64,000 bases of DNA from Watersipora subatra (taxonomy: Eukaryota > Bryozoa > Gymnolaemata > Cheilostomatida > Watersiporidae). The notes under the pieces are model-generated. The model made no database searches and was not told the DNA's origin. It saw nothing but the letters and a program-made list of their open reading frames with translations. Shown in pieces: positions 31,616 to 44,324 of this stretch (its first letter is position 1; each line of letters starts with the position of its first letter). Position numbers and translations under genes: made by a program. The stretch spans positions 53,974,526 to 54,038,525 of the forward strand of contig NC_088717.1 in the NCBI RefSeq assembly GCF_963576615.1, written 5' to 3'.

Positions 31616-33795
31616 AATTATTAAAAATTCGATAATGTTCAAATTGTGACTTAACATTTTTTGATATTATGGTGAAAAGACACAACAGTACTCATCTAAA
31701 AATATGCGACTAAAAATTATTTTTACATCGTCAGCCGTATGACACTAGCATTAATAAGCGTGATGATTTGCAACAATTAAGAAGGCTCTATAAAGACATC
31801 TGCTATTACAGACAGTCAGCTTGTTAGTGCAAATGTATGCAAAAAAATCAAAAATTCTTCAAAATACTTTGTTTTAGAATAAAACAAAATTTCAGGTCCT
31901 CTCCAGCAATCCTTTTGCAAATACCATATCTACCATACACTCTAAAATAGTTCTATTATATATTTAGTGAGTAGGACGTTTTCATTAATTCTATTATTAG
32001 GTTTTATGGTAAACAAAGATTGTGTTTTGAGCACAGATTTTTGCCCTTAATGATAATAATAAAAAGGGCAAGGTAGGTTATGTTACAAAAATAAATAATT
32101 CATCAGAGCATAGCTGAAATATCTTTGTCTATTTACAGCTTCTTTAGGCCAGATGTTGATTGGCTGTGCTCATCTTTCAGAGGTTTGAAAGTAAACAGCA
32201 GCATATTTAGTGATTATGTACTTGAAAGTGCGGAGGGGGGGGGGGGGCGGAGGAGGCGGAGGGGAATAATAGTTAGACAGCATTTTCATGTTTGTTTTTT
32301 TTAAAACTGTTTTTACTAATGAGGCACATTTGATCAAATTATGATATGAAAGCTAATTTACAAAAACAATTTTGTTGTTGCATTTGAAAACAGCCATTCG
32401 AAAAGAATGTACCAGCTCTCCAACACGCAATTACAAAACCTGCCTTGAGTTTGAGATTGTTATATTTTGACCCTGTCAATCCAATCCGCAGAATGAAAAA
32501 CATATTTTTCTAGACGTTTTGTGACATACATATTGCTGCTGCATGCCATAATATTATATCATTCCATCGACTGTCAAACCCAATAACACCACATCAGATC
32601 TAACAGGTTAGGATATTCAGTAGCCAGTAAGCATTCATCCAGGCTTGCAACTGGCCAATCATATCCCAAATTATTTTGCAAGATGATATATAGTCTAGAC
32701 CCTAAAGTGGCAATATTTTTTTTCAAATGTATGATTTGGCACAAGTTTTACGATACACGGCCACAACGTAAAAATAAACAAATCATAAAAACGTTCAAAG
32801 GGTTTGAAAGTATATGAAATGTGTATGAAAATATGTCGCTCTGCAACAACAGGTCACTCTGAAAATGCGTTCATCACTCGGGAAGAATAAATATAATAAT
32901 AAGACTAATATTATTTATTATTGTTAAAAATAATGAATAATAAAACTATAACTGCTCATAACACACAGTTGCCCCCTTAGCCTGTAAATCTTTGATTAGC
33001 TACGATTCGTATTGTGACAACCCAAACTGCTGTAGCATTTATCTAATTCGTAAGGCAGCTGGCACTGATTCAACTTATGTTAACTTCAGCTCTTGTCTTC
33101 AACATTCTCCTGTTGAACAGCTACTATTACTAGTGTACTGCGATGTCTTTTACTCTCCATAAAAAGTTAAGTTTGTTTGCTGAAATGTAATGTAGAAATT
33201 TGGTATGTTTACGTATGAAAGCTGGTTAGTAAAAACTTGTTATTTCAACAAACAAAAATTAATGATAAAACAGAAAAATAAATGTATATAAGGTAGCTGA
33301 TAATGTTTTTTAAAGCAAAAATTTTACATTTTAGTAATCTATTTAAGTTAAAATAATATTATAATGTATTATCATCTTATCATTATCATGTCATATAATA
33401 CAAATAACATAATATAATAAAAAATAATATTATATAATGCAACTTAATATGATACATTTTAATTTCATATGGCATAATATAACAGTTATAACTGTATTAT
33501 ATATTTTATTTGTGATTTATATTATAGGTCTACAATATTATGTGAATAATAAAAATAATTCAAATCAATATTATATACATTATGAACAAAATACTATTAT
33601 ATTTAATAATATTATTTTGATTGCAACAATATTTTAGCATGTACTCTGGCATTCCATTCTTAAGCTACCTAAAATTTTGACATAAATATTAAACAATTAG
33701 TTTTTGTCCTTCAACAAGTCTAAGACTTATAGTATTGCCGACATTTAATCAAGTAAACCAGATTTTTCGCTGCTAAAAAGTGCGTTGAGTCTTAC
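31616..33795. other. Intron 1 of gene A beyond the Polinton; dispersed repeat and G-rich tract
   Basis: AT-rich intron. Bases 32085-32300 (tagctgaaatatctt...cagatgttgattggctgtgct...agacagcattttcatg) match 37505-37690, a dispersed repeat. Within it 32229-32265 is a nearly pure G run with scattered A and C, which may form quadruplex DNA. No exon was recognised. Confidence 0.5.
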
Positions 33796-33972
33796 CGCTG
33801 CTGCCAGGTGAACGTTGAAGAAAATCGCTTGCAGAACCACGAGTAATATGCATGATGTCTGAGCTGGAATATTCTTCAGTTTACGTAAACAAAGTCTCCT
33901 CAAAGGGTCTTTAGAAGCCTTCTTTTCATTTCCGGGAGCCCCTTTTACAGCTGACAAGAACCAAGAATCCAT
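33796..33972 (-). CDS. First coding exon of TMEM121-like gene A
   Basis: ATG at 33972, 59 codons, donor GTAAGA, ending in phase 0. It reads MDSWFLSAVKGAPGNEKKAS, a charged Lys/Arg segment, and one membrane helix TSCILLVVLQAIFFNVHLAA. The phase fits the exon at 12110. An upstream in-frame ATG is not seen, and the sequence before it is not exon-like. The start is plausible but the 5' UTR is unknown. Confidence 0.65.
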
Positions 33973-34249
33973 TATCTCTCTTCTCCAAACTCTCTTAGTA
34001 GTAGGTAAGCTTGATTGTAAATATCAAAGATATTTTTATAAATAGAATGTTCTAGAATTCTGATAGCAAGACTAAAGAGTACTGTTTTACTGATTTGAGA
34101 ACAGGCTGCACGCTCATTAAATACCTGTAACTGGCTCCTGTGATTGCAGGTAAGAGACATATACATATAACAGCCTTATGATTGGCTACTGATCTATTTA
34201 TTACATGCAGTCTTATTGGCTGAGCAAATCTGCTGCTACAATATGAAGT

Positions 34250-34257
34250 GTTTATAA
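34250..34257. repeat. P-element target duplication GTTTATAA, left (partner 37297-37304)
   Basis: The 8-bp sequence is exactly repeated on the other side of the element, as expected for the P superfamily. Confidence 0.88.
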
Positions 34258-34375
34258 CACTGAATTATACTACCCCTAGAATGGTATTGGCCTATCTAAA
34301 CCAATGAACTTCCGTGCAACGATTTGAGCGCCATCTTGATTACTGCTACATGGGCTTCCGGCTGTAATTAGTGAA

Positions 34376-34500
34376 ATGGCGGATCATAGTTATCACAAGA
34401 AAATAACTCATTTATTTGCTAGAAATCAGTGTTTTGCCATTAATTGCTACCACTATGACAACCCTGAAACACGGAGGGTTAATGATATATTATTTCACAG
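34376..34500 (+). pseudogene. THAP-domain exon 1 of the P-type transposase
   Basis: ATG 34376 opens MADHSYHKKITHLFARNQCF then AINCYHYDNPETRRVNDILF, with Cys-x4-Cys as in THAP zinc fingers. The donor GTGAGT follows at 34501 after phase 2. THAP domains bind the transposon ends. Confidence 0.7.
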
Positions 34501-34552
34501 GTGAGTTTAGCGTTTTATTCCTGCATTAGTAACACTAGTACAGCAGTAGCTG

Positions 34553-34760
34553 TTCAGAAGAAGCTTGCTAGCAGGTGGTTAGTAGTAGCTTGCTAGTAGT
34601 AGCTGTTTAGTAGCTTGCTAGCAGCTGGTTAGTAGCTTGTTAGTAGCTGGTTCGAAGCTTGCTTGTAGGTGGTTAGTAGTAACTTAATTGCTAGCAACTG
34701 GTTAGTAGTAGCTTGCTAGCAACTGAGTAGTAGCTTGCTCATAGCTGGTTAGTAGCTTGC
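34553..34760. repeat. Intronic minisatellite (ttgctagcagctggttagtag)
   Basis: Degenerate units of roughly 20-24 bp with many gctagc and ttagtag motifs, inside the first intron of the P-type gene. Confidence 0.75.
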
Positions 34761-35244
34761 TTCTGTTACTACTCACAACCAGCCTTTAGAGAATCTTTAC
34801 CTGATTTTTATTATTTTACACATCACTATCGTTGACTGTTTTTACTAGAATTAATTTGTGCTGCTGGTTGATCCATCTTGGCTGGTTTTGGAGACAAAGT
34901 AGGTCAGTACTGGTGCTGCTAAATTCAAATAACAACAGTCACTGTTCTCATAGATCAGGAGTGCCAGTTACACGAACAAACTTTGTTAGTAACTGCAATC
35001 CTTATCATTATCACTAGAGCAAGTTTTTTTTAATAAAGTAAGCTTCTGTTAGTTGATAAGAATGTTTTAAAACACAAAAAACATCCTGAACATCAAAGGT
35101 ACACTGTTCTAAAAGATTGAAAATCAATCTTTCAGTTTTTTCTTTGTCAATAAAGGTTTCCCCTAATTATAACTGACGATAAGACCACAAATCCTAATTC
35201 GTATGTTTTTTAATAATTTGATTACCTAGTATTCTTATCACCAG

Positions 35245-35450
35245 GTTTTTGAGTAAAGAGAAAGAGCCAGAAAGATGGCATACTTAGTGGACTGTTTCCA
35301 GGTGGCAGGAGATCCCCAGCAAAATTGAAATTCTATGTAGTGCCCACTTCAATGAGTCTATGATAGATAAAACTGATAAATCTTTATTATTCAGTCCATA
35401 TTTAGCACCATTTCCATTTTATTTTCAATTGCATCAAAGGATAACTGTTA
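35245..35450 (+). pseudogene. THAP-domain exon 2 with in-frame stop
   Basis: The acceptor tatcaccag precedes a base that completes the phase-2 codon of exon 1. It reads FLSKEKEPERWHT, then TAG at 35285-35287, then WTVSRWQEIPSKIEILCSAH and FNESM. The second Cys-x2-His and neighbouring Trp complete a THAP domain. The right border is uncertain; no clear donor is seen before the next exon. Confidence 0.65.
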
Positions 35451-35459
35451 TTATTTCAG

Positions 35460-36155
35460 GAGGATGGAACAACAACCCAGCAGTTCCAGCATATCTTTAG
35501 GCGCTTTGTTACAAGATGTGGTGTTACACCAGGAGCTACTGGTAATGTCAGATCTATGGATGACACTGCATTGTTACAAGCTTCTACTACCTATGTGCCA
35601 CCAACTGTTGGTAGGGAAGATTATGTTGAAGATGTTATTGACAGACAAACTATGCTTCCCGAAGGAATGCTAAACATTACATCACATCCTGTTCTTAGTA
35701 ACATTGCTGTATATTTATCTGGTTGGCTTGTCAGAAAACTGCTTAAAAAGTTGCGTTGTGAGCTACGTAGACTCTCCCTAATTCATTCTAAGGAAGTTAG
35801 CAAATATGATAATATTCATGTTCTGTTAAGAGTTAAGAACAATGGTGGCTTGATTTCTCCTTCTGATGGTGTTGTAACAACTGTTTTATGCACTGAAAAG
35901 TATCTGACGGCGGCTACATCAGCAAGTCAATGTTTGAACTATTCCAAGGTTCTGAAGTGTGTAAAAGAAGAGATTGCACGCTATGATATATTTGAATCAA
36001 AGCAACATTGTACTGACACTTGTTTAGGAATCGATAATCATCACTTCTCACTACTAGCTTTAGTGGTTGAAACATACTTTGATTTAAGACAGCACCACTT
36101 TGCCAACTTAAAAATCCTAGATTTACATAAAGTGAACAGTGAACATCAGACATAA
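35460..36155 (+). CDS. C-terminal exon of P-type (THAP9-like) transposase
   Basis: The acceptor ttatttcag is followed by 231 open codons: EDGTTTQQFQHIFRRFVTRC, GATGNVRSMDDTALLQ, AVYLSGWLVRKLLKKLRCEL, then LLRVKNNGGLISPSDGVVTT. The Y-x-S-G-W-x-V-R-K-L and G-G-L-I-x-P-S blocks are typical of the C-terminal part of P-element and THAP9 transposases. It is uninterrupted, but with the catalytic part missing and a stop in the THAP exon the gene cannot make an active transposase. Internal ATGs (35556) could give a C-terminal protein. Confidence 0.75.
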   Translation, partial: EDGTTTQQFQHIFRRFVTRCGVTPGATGNVRSMDDTALLQASTTYVPPTVGREDYVEDVIDRQTMLPEGMLNITSHPVLSNIAVYLSGWLVRKLLKKLRCELRRLSLIHSKEVSKYDNIHVLLRVKNNGGLISPSDGVVTTVLCTEKYLTAATSASQCLNYSKVLKCVKEEIARYDIFESKQHCTDTCLGIDNHHFSLLALVVETYFDLRQHHFANLKILDLHKVNSEHQT

Positions 36156-37304
36156 TGCTACAAAAAACATATTATTTAGAGGACAGTGAACTGTTATGTT
36201 GCTGTGACATAATTTCTCTATAGCCGATTTAAGTTAGTATTTGTTTTTAAGACTTCTCTATATATTATAATATATATGCATACAAATTGTACAGTTTGCA
36301 AGCATGTAGTAGTTCAATTTATTATATAATTTATATATACTATAATGCTATTAGACGTTATATTAGGATTATCAGAGCACCTGGCTCATTAAGTTTTTAT
36401 GCATAGATCATTTATTTTCTAAATCACAAAAAAATTTGATGGTCAAGTATAATGTAATTAAGATTTATAGTTTGCTTTATATATGCATACAATTTGTACA
36501 GTTCAAAGGCATTTAGTTGTTTAATTTATTATATAAATTTTATATATAATGCTATTAGACATTATATTAGCATCCGAGCATCTGGCTCATTTTCTATGCA
36601 TAGATCATTTATTTTCTAAATCACAAATAAATTTTGTGGTCAAGCATGCTGTAGTTAAGATTTATAGTTTGCTTTTGGTCTATTTCAACGAATAACAAAT
36701 ATAAATACAACACAAATCAAGATATTTTGAGTGTTGGGACCTACTGGCACAATAGCTAAAGCTAATCTAGGCTCGAGGCCAATTCAACTCCTTTTCGAAC
36801 AAAGCAATGTAGGTTGCAAGATTTTAGTCAAATGTATACAACAGTTTTGGCCAGTTTTCTGCTCTTGGTGATGTAAACAACTATTGTGATCTTTTATTAG
36901 ATAGTCAATAAGTTTTAAAGCTAAAGTTCACAGGGCTGGTAACGCAAGCGATGCCAATGATGCCCTTAAATCCAGTGGAAACATCTGAAGAAATACAAAT
37001 TATATAGAGCCCATATAGAGTTGTCTGCCTATTGTTGAAACAATGCCAATAGCCATCTACAAAAAAAATTTATAGCCTGGAATCTGTAGATCTTTAGCTA
37101 GCTTGACTTTGAGATATAGGTTGATTAAGACTTGGGATGGATAAAAGCACCCACAAGCTCATTGAGATTAAATGTTGTACAATGTTGCTAGGTTACTATA
37201 AAAGGGAGCGTGACCATGTAGCATAGACCAAGATGGCACTCAAATTGTTACATGGATAAATGACCTTGGCCATTCTAGGGGTAGTATAATTTAGTGGTTT
37301 ATAA

Positions 37305-38431
37305 CAACTATTGTAGGAACACAGGCATCAAGATGATACAGTTCAACACCGCAAGTAAGCTGGAAAGTGTTGGTGTACCCCTAGAAGGAGCAAGTGGATC
37401 GATCGAATGTCAGCCATGCATGTGTGATTATAACGTTGTAATACCTATCGTAATAGTTTTGTATGGCTAACAGAATGTTTTCAGGAATGTCTTTAGAAAA
37501 CAATTAATTTATTAAAACATAGCTGAAACGTTGCTATTTATTCCTAGCTTTTGCAGCCCAGATCTTGATTGGCTGTGCTAAGATATCAGCGGGGTGATAA
37601 AGGACACCATATTTAGTGACTGCGTTCTTTAAAAAGGGGAGATAATAACAGACAGCATTTTCATGCCAGTTTTATTTATACACACCCTGTTCAAATGGTT
37701 TCAGGTGAATGTTCAGTTTTGAGTAACAGCAAAATAAATGAGATGGAGTAACAATTTGCTGTCGGATTCTTCATACTTTAGAAGTACACTATCGGTAACG
37801 CTTGAAGCATTCGTATTCTAATCGCGTACCCTCACAATTGTAGAAGAATTACGATGAATTTTGCCTCGATCATAAAAGGTTGTACATGAAAGGTTTTGTA
37901 ATAACCGAGTTAGGTAACCTTTGTTGACAGTGGGTCAGCGCATGTCTGTAGATGTATCAGTAGAAGACATGATTCATGATCTTCATAAATCATTTTGGTC
38001 ACCATAACTCCATATTGAAGGATAAAATTAGTTTGGCTATAAGGGAGGAGTTAATCTGATCTGTTAAAATTACAATAAAACTGTTTTTTAGCAGGACTGA
38101 TAGATCATTCTCCTGAGAGTTGTCCACTTTTAAGAGAAATAAATCAATAAAAATTTATAATTTATTCTAAAAGTGTTTAACTGCGGTGTTGTTAGCCTGA
38201 GTTCTGATGTTAAAGAATACATTACCTTGCAGCCATATAAAAGGTGAACAGCTCAGTATTTGATAGAAAGAATAGTAAGAACTAAGGCACCAAACTGGTG
38301 TCAGAGCAGGTTCTTGTTGAGTCTCCTCACAGTTACAATGGTCATTACTACCAACTTACCGTTGAAATATATTTTGGCTGATATGTATTAGCTGATGTCA
38401 CATGACCTTTTCTGATAGCTACTCTACATAT
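37305..38431. other. Intergenic; dispersed repeat only
   Basis: Bases 37505-37690 match 32085-32300. The rest shows no supported exon or element end. Confidence 0.4.
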
Positions 38432-39046
38432 TGTAAAGGCCTGGCCCCGGTAGCTGAGCCAGCCTTACTATCCTAACAAGCCGGTGCAGCCTGAACTCTG
38501 GGCCTTCCTCGCGTCGGCCTGCCTGACACACCTAGTGGTCTGATCAGGCCGCGGCTGGTTGCCCAATCTCAGGCTCACTTGGAACACTAACACAGCCTAC
38601 TCTCTGAGTCCTTATCTTGGCTAGTCTAGGTCCCGGGCTAGCTTACTGTAGGGCCTGATCTCTAATGCTATCGCATCTCTGATCAGGTCTAGTTGTAGCG
38701 TAGCCCAACCCCTAGCCTTCCTTAGGTATCTCTCAGGCAGTTCTTATCCGGAGCCAGATCAGTTCTGGTAGAATGGTCCTGTCTAAGCCACCCAGGCAGG
38801 CATAAACGTGATCAGTCCGTGTGAGTGAATTAAGTCTATTTATTATATATAATCATGGATACATGTAACACAGCATCAAACAGCATCGAGCTCGCAATAA
38901 TTATACCAATGAGGTGGCTTGTGCCTCCTCCTTATATATGGGTCTTTCTCCACCCACTTACATAATGATTACATAACACCTAATTGTGTTGCGGCAGGCC
39001 TGTGAGGCAGGCCTAGATATGAAGTGTTATATAATAGGATATAACA
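38432..39046 (-). mobile_element. Possible solo LTR, GC-rich
   Basis: On the minus strand the 615-bp segment runs from TGTTATATCC to GGCCTTTACA (TG...CA), with a TATA-like ATATATAAGG and an AATAAA signal about two-fifths of the way in. 38440-38820 is far richer in G+C than its surroundings. No target duplication was found, so the boundaries are tentative; a GC-rich non-LTR repeat is the alternative. Confidence 0.35.
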
Positions 39047-42000
39047 GAAAAGCACACATATGGTTTTAATAAAGAACACTGATATCTAAGGATAAAAGCA
39101 TAGCTAGTACATTTGTCCAGTCCTCCACAATATTGACACTTGGTTTAATGTAACAAATATGCTATGGTTCTATTATTACTTTCTGTATTGACGTTATGCC
39201 TAATTTCTGGTGTCATGTTTTCATCATGTAGCTCGAATACACCTGAACATGCTGCTAGGTTTACGGAAATGTTCAAGAATTTTATGACAATAAAATGCTC
39301 AAGTTCAACGCTTCACATTCCAGGACTCGACGCTGTATTTGACTGAGCTGTACTTATTGCGTTAGCACGCATCTTTAGACATGCTATTGGGTTCGCGTAA
39401 TAATTACTAAAACGACTGTCTGATAAGCCTTCACCCTTGCTGCAAACCAGGGTATGAAAAGTTTTAGGTTGAACTGCTCTGTTCATGTCATCCATGCAGA
39501 TTTGGTGCAAGCTGTGTGTGGGCTTTCACAGTGCAATAGTTTGTTGCACTGCAGGAGTTGTCTTATCATATATATGCTAATCCAATGGCAAGGAGACCAC
39601 AGATATTAGTTACCAGCATTATGCAACTAGTTAGCCCAGGATTCTACAGTGTTATATTTCCACTTGACAATGCTCTGTGTCATATATGGCAATGTTTACT
39701 CACAGGCTATACTTTGAATTATTATTCAAACTCTTTATATTTTATCCATCACCTTGTTCTACTGTTGTGCAGAAACAAACAAATGATTCTCCCTTTAAAC
39801 ATGTACATGTATCAAACCTAGGCACAGCTGCTAATACTAGAAGCAATAAAGCTCTAATATCTTTTACACTTAACTTCTCTGCAAAAGAGTTTAACCATAA
39901 AATTTTTGTATTGTTAAATGTCACCAACATGGCTCTTGATAATTTCGTAATCGTATGTTATTATTGGCAACCTGATATTGCATGTATTTTGACACTCAAC
40001 CTAAGCGGCTGCTGTAATAACTATTTTATGAGTGCTTTTGGAATACTTTAATATGATTCAAATAAACTTTATTGCAGGGCTGTGTTCAAACACATTTCTC
40101 ATAGTTCAAGCCTAATCAAATAGCAAATTATTAAAATGTTTTGCTTGTGCGGGTTCCCTCACCAACCCTGCCCTCTACAGCTGGATACTCCGAATCAGCG
40201 CTAGAATGTTCTAAGAGTTTTGAAATGGTATTTGCACTGGACAGTGGAGCGACTGTTGCTACAGTGTTTGTCAGCAGAGCGGCTAAACTAATCCACGATT
40301 GTCAGTGGTGCAACTACGTGATGGTGACATAATTGTATTGGTGAGTGTTAAAATGGCTTTTCTCTATATGGTGGCTGCATTTTCACACCGATTGTTTTGT
40401 TTCCTCTTTAAATTTTGTTTTCAAATTATGTGTAAATTATGTAGCTGATCTAAATGAAATGCTTTTTTTTAAACAAATATTTTTAGTACTTTTTACTGAT
40501 CATTAGTTTGATAGATTTAATAAATATTTGTATTTGATAGACCATTTGTTCGAAATGTAATTGCTGTACACAAACATTTAAAATGCAACTTTTAACTTCT
40601 TTTGGCTTTAATATTTTTTAATAATCAATTGCTAGATGTTGCTGGGTGTGTTTTTGTTCGATAAATTTGGTGAAAAATTTAAACAAAGCTGTTGGATGAA
40701 CAGTCGGAGAGAAATAGGTTTTGCGAGGCTATGATGTCAACGTTTTGTTAATCAGTTTTATTAAAATTGCTACCATGTGGTAGCTGCTGTGACATTTGCT
40801 GCTTTAACACAATCACATTTGTGTAGTCGCTTCAGTGACTGTCACCATTTTCAAGCATTCAACCATTCAAGCACTTCCGAAATACATTATGAAGCACAAT
40901 CCTATAACATATATAAAGAGGTGCACCCAAAACGGGTTCATAATATTTTGCGCTGTAGATAACATGAACATTTCTGTGCGACTATTGCAGGTTATATAAA
41001 GTATTATAGAATGTCCATTCTTCCTAATTAGATTTGCCCTCTCTTGCCTACTGACCTTCATAAAGTTGTAAGCACTGGTGGAGAATACAATCTATAACCA
41101 ATCGTATGACAGGCTGATAGGGTGCAAGCAAAAACATTTTACGTAACAGATCATTTGGTGAGCAATTAACCGCATGCTTCATGAGGCATTTGATTCGCTA
41201 TACGACATCAAGTACAGTGACCAACAATGAAACACTCAATGACTCACGAGTTGTATGGAGTATTTGTGAAGTTGTTATCAGTTCTATTGAAAGTTGTTCT
41301 AGGACTTCCTTTTCATTAGTTGGCATGGTAACGCTGTGGGAGACACTGATCGACCATCCCGGCATTTTTGCATGACTGAGATAGATTTAAGAGGATACTA
41401 CCCAATTCCGCTATAGGCTAGTCAACTCTTTGGTACACAGTCTAATTTTATGATTAAATTCTAATTTACTTAAAGACTCTTGCGTTGATTATTCTACAGG
41501 TTGATCAACTTCTATTCTATATTTCTACTTAAACTTACATTCTTGCTGCCGTAGGTCGCTGTAAGTTGCTGCCGTAGGTCGCTGCTGTAGGTCGCTGCTG
41601 CAGGTCGTTCGGCCTGTGAGAATACTTAGGATACGTGGGTTTTTTCTGACCTTCACACAAAATCTAGCTACCGTTCATCATACGCTCAATAGGCTGTTCC
41701 CTGTCACCTCAAATGCTACTAATTGAATTTGTAGCCTGTACCAATTCATATTGGTCATGAAGAAACATAGTTTGAAAATGTCACTTGCAGTGTGCTTTTG
41801 TAGGCAATCACTCATCATGATGTCTAATCAAATACCGGTTGCATAAAATGAGTTTCCAAAAAAGTAGGAAATTTACTTCCGAAAAGGAGGAAATGCTTTG
41901 AAAGCATTTTGGTCACACATCATCACACAAACGTTTTGGACTCGCTTGACTTTCATGCAATGATGATTGACGTTTTGCAATCTCAGCATTCGCATGAATA

Positions 42001-43419
42001 TCCAATGACATGGAAGCTTTATATATCACTTCTGCATCTGATCTATAGCCAGGCTATAGATCAGATGGTTTTCCTGAGATCATCAGTGATTTTATGTAAA
42101 ATTCTAGAACCAGTCTTTTAACTGCAAAATGAGAATTAGGTTCTGTAAGTCATTATTGTTCTCTGTTCAACGTCCATAAACCTTTATACCCTTGATGTAC
42201 AGTCAAATCTTGCCTTACAATCATCTTTACAAAGAAACCTTTTCCATGTGACATGAAATTTGAGCAAATCTTTGCAGTGTGATGCTTAAAATTTTTCATA
42301 GCATTACTGGGTCACGACCAAAGAAAATTTGCAAAAATTAAAAATAAGCAGGAATATAATCAAAATATATAGGCCAAGTTGAATTAAACCATATTTAGTG
42401 TACGTAAGTTAGGGTAAGTTCTTTTTCACTCCACCAAACCTACTCATTGCCATGAATACACGTCTCATGCCTTGTAAGTAAAGTAACAATATAAAAACTT
42501 TTTAACTGATTATTACTTTATATATTTAGTTTTCTCATATAGTTTAAGGTTTTAAACCAATTTTAAGGAAATTAAAAAATTTAATTAGATTAATTAAATT
42601 TAGTTAACAATTCTCACAATACACCAGTTTTAATGCGCTAACTCAAGTATTTATCATTGTTTTTTAATTTCTGCAACAAATTAAACAAAACCAATATATT
42701 ATTACCAAAATATTTGCTTTAACATACAACTGTTTTGACATACAAAGTGAATATTGGAAGAGATTAACTCTGTTGAACTTCATATGAAAACAATTTTAAA
42801 GCCGTGATGAGCACGCGTGAAGATAAAAATGAAAAACGATCTGCAGACGTACAGATAGAGTAGGTCAGTGTCCATAGAATGCTGAAAAGCTAAAGATGAA
42901 CTCCCACATCCCTATTATCATCCCTAGTAAATAGCAGACACGAACTGGCATTGTCAAGATGGCTCTAAAATAGACAAATTCATAAACGTTTTATTTCATT
43001 TTGATTCACCTAAGACATAAACAGCATTCTTAAAGATGTGGTTGCGTCAAAAAATTTGATTTAATGAAATTAAGACCCATAAAAGACTAAAACAACAGCT
43101 ACAATTTGATGCCATTTTTATCTTTGTAGACCAACCCTGTCCAGAGATATATGCGTTTGAATGAGGCCCTCTTTTAAAAAGCTCAAGTTCCAGCGGGTGT
43201 TTCTTTCGTGACGTCACAAGCAATATATCTGAAAAAAACCACGATCGATAAATATAGGATCGCTTCATTAGCCAATCATCAGCACGAAATTTTTATATAG
43301 GTCATAATAAATGTTACCGCTCGTAAATAGCGTTGTCTGTGGTCTCGAAGATTCGCATCATTAGAGAATTTACTGATTTAACGCGTTTCCACAGTTACTA
43401 AGTTCTACATAGTTTTAAA
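39047..43419. other. Intergenic stretch without a recognised gene
   Basis: AT-rich, with short unsupported frames. The one clear structure is a perfect 33-bp palindrome at 42035-42067. Confidence 0.4.
42035..42067. repeat. Perfect palindrome, 16-bp arms, 1-base centre
   Basis: CATCTGATCTATAGCC, A, then the exact complement. It is isolated, with no adjoining gene, and resembles neither a tRNA nor a terminator. Confidence 0.85.
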
Positions 43420-43551
43420 ATGGCTTCAAGTTCGATCGAATGCGACTCAGAGTTTTCTGAGCAACTTTTGGTAAGAGATTGGAGCAGACAGCCTATGGTC
43501 AAAGCTGACAGGCGTCAACGGCGTTTTGCTGCTGAGGAAGACAGAATGGAG
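43420..43551 (+). CDS. Possible first coding exon of an unrecognised gene
   Basis: ATG opens 44 codons (MASSSIECDSEFSEQLLVRD then WSRQPMVKADRRQRRFAAEE) followed by GTAAAT as a weak donor. Composition is clearly non-random and charged, suggesting a real exon of a host or transposon gene, but no second exon was found. Confidence 0.3.
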
Positions 43552-44324
43552 GTAAATTAACTTTGAGTCTTCTATACTTGAGTAAATGTAATATTTTTAT
43601 AGTCATAAATACATATACTAATTAATAAAATGATAATTCTGTGCTATCTCCAATCATCGTTTCATAGCTTATCTGTCGTTTTACCTAGCTTTAATATTTT
43701 GTTCGAATTTTCTTTGGTAAATTAGAGTCATGATTACAAATTAGTTTCATTCAAAAGAAGCTGGTGAAATCGATTGATCAATGCTCATCATTAACTACCG
43801 AAACAAAGCTCCAAATTGCTGGTTTTGTATTTATATTTTTACATACTTATATTTTTGTTAAACGTTTGCTCAACGACAGCAACCGATGTGCCACATAATG
43901 ACCTCTGAGTTAATTAGCTCAGATTTAACTGTGCTGGGCTTCTCAAGCTTTGTCGCTGATAATTAACCAATAGGAGATTGCGATATCTCTTCAGAGATTT
44001 CCCATTTGTATCTACTAGTGGTTACGCATGGCTACTTAGCTGTACTTTGTCTTTCTAATAATGAAGTTATTACTGGACACTGGTAGGCTGAGCAGTATTT
44101 GTTATTGCCATTGGCTGCATCCATGGATAATTCTATTAACCGATGCCAAAGGAAAGACAAATCCATGTTTAATATACCGAGCTAACAACTGCCATCATGC
44201 CTACCGGCAGTGCAATATTTGTTTTACAAATATTTGAAAGTTTATATCACGTGTTCCAATTTTTACCAAATTTGCGCTTGAGTGAACCGGATGAATCTAT
44301 GTGGTTGATTTGTCAGAGAAAGCA

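Larger units (their letters stand above)
34258..37296. mobile_element. P-superfamily DNA transposon, 3039 bp, core-deleted
   Basis: Terminal inverted repeats CACT(G/A)AATTATACTACCCC + TAGAATGG are about 26 bp long, start with CA and are flanked by the 8-bp duplication GTTTATAA. Inside are THAP-domain exons and a C-terminal transposase exon on the plus strand. The RNase H-like catalytic region that should lie between them is not found. The 3' third (36220-36470 and 36470-36700) is a tandem duplication of about 240 bp (shared gcatagatcatttattttct). Confidence 0.9.
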
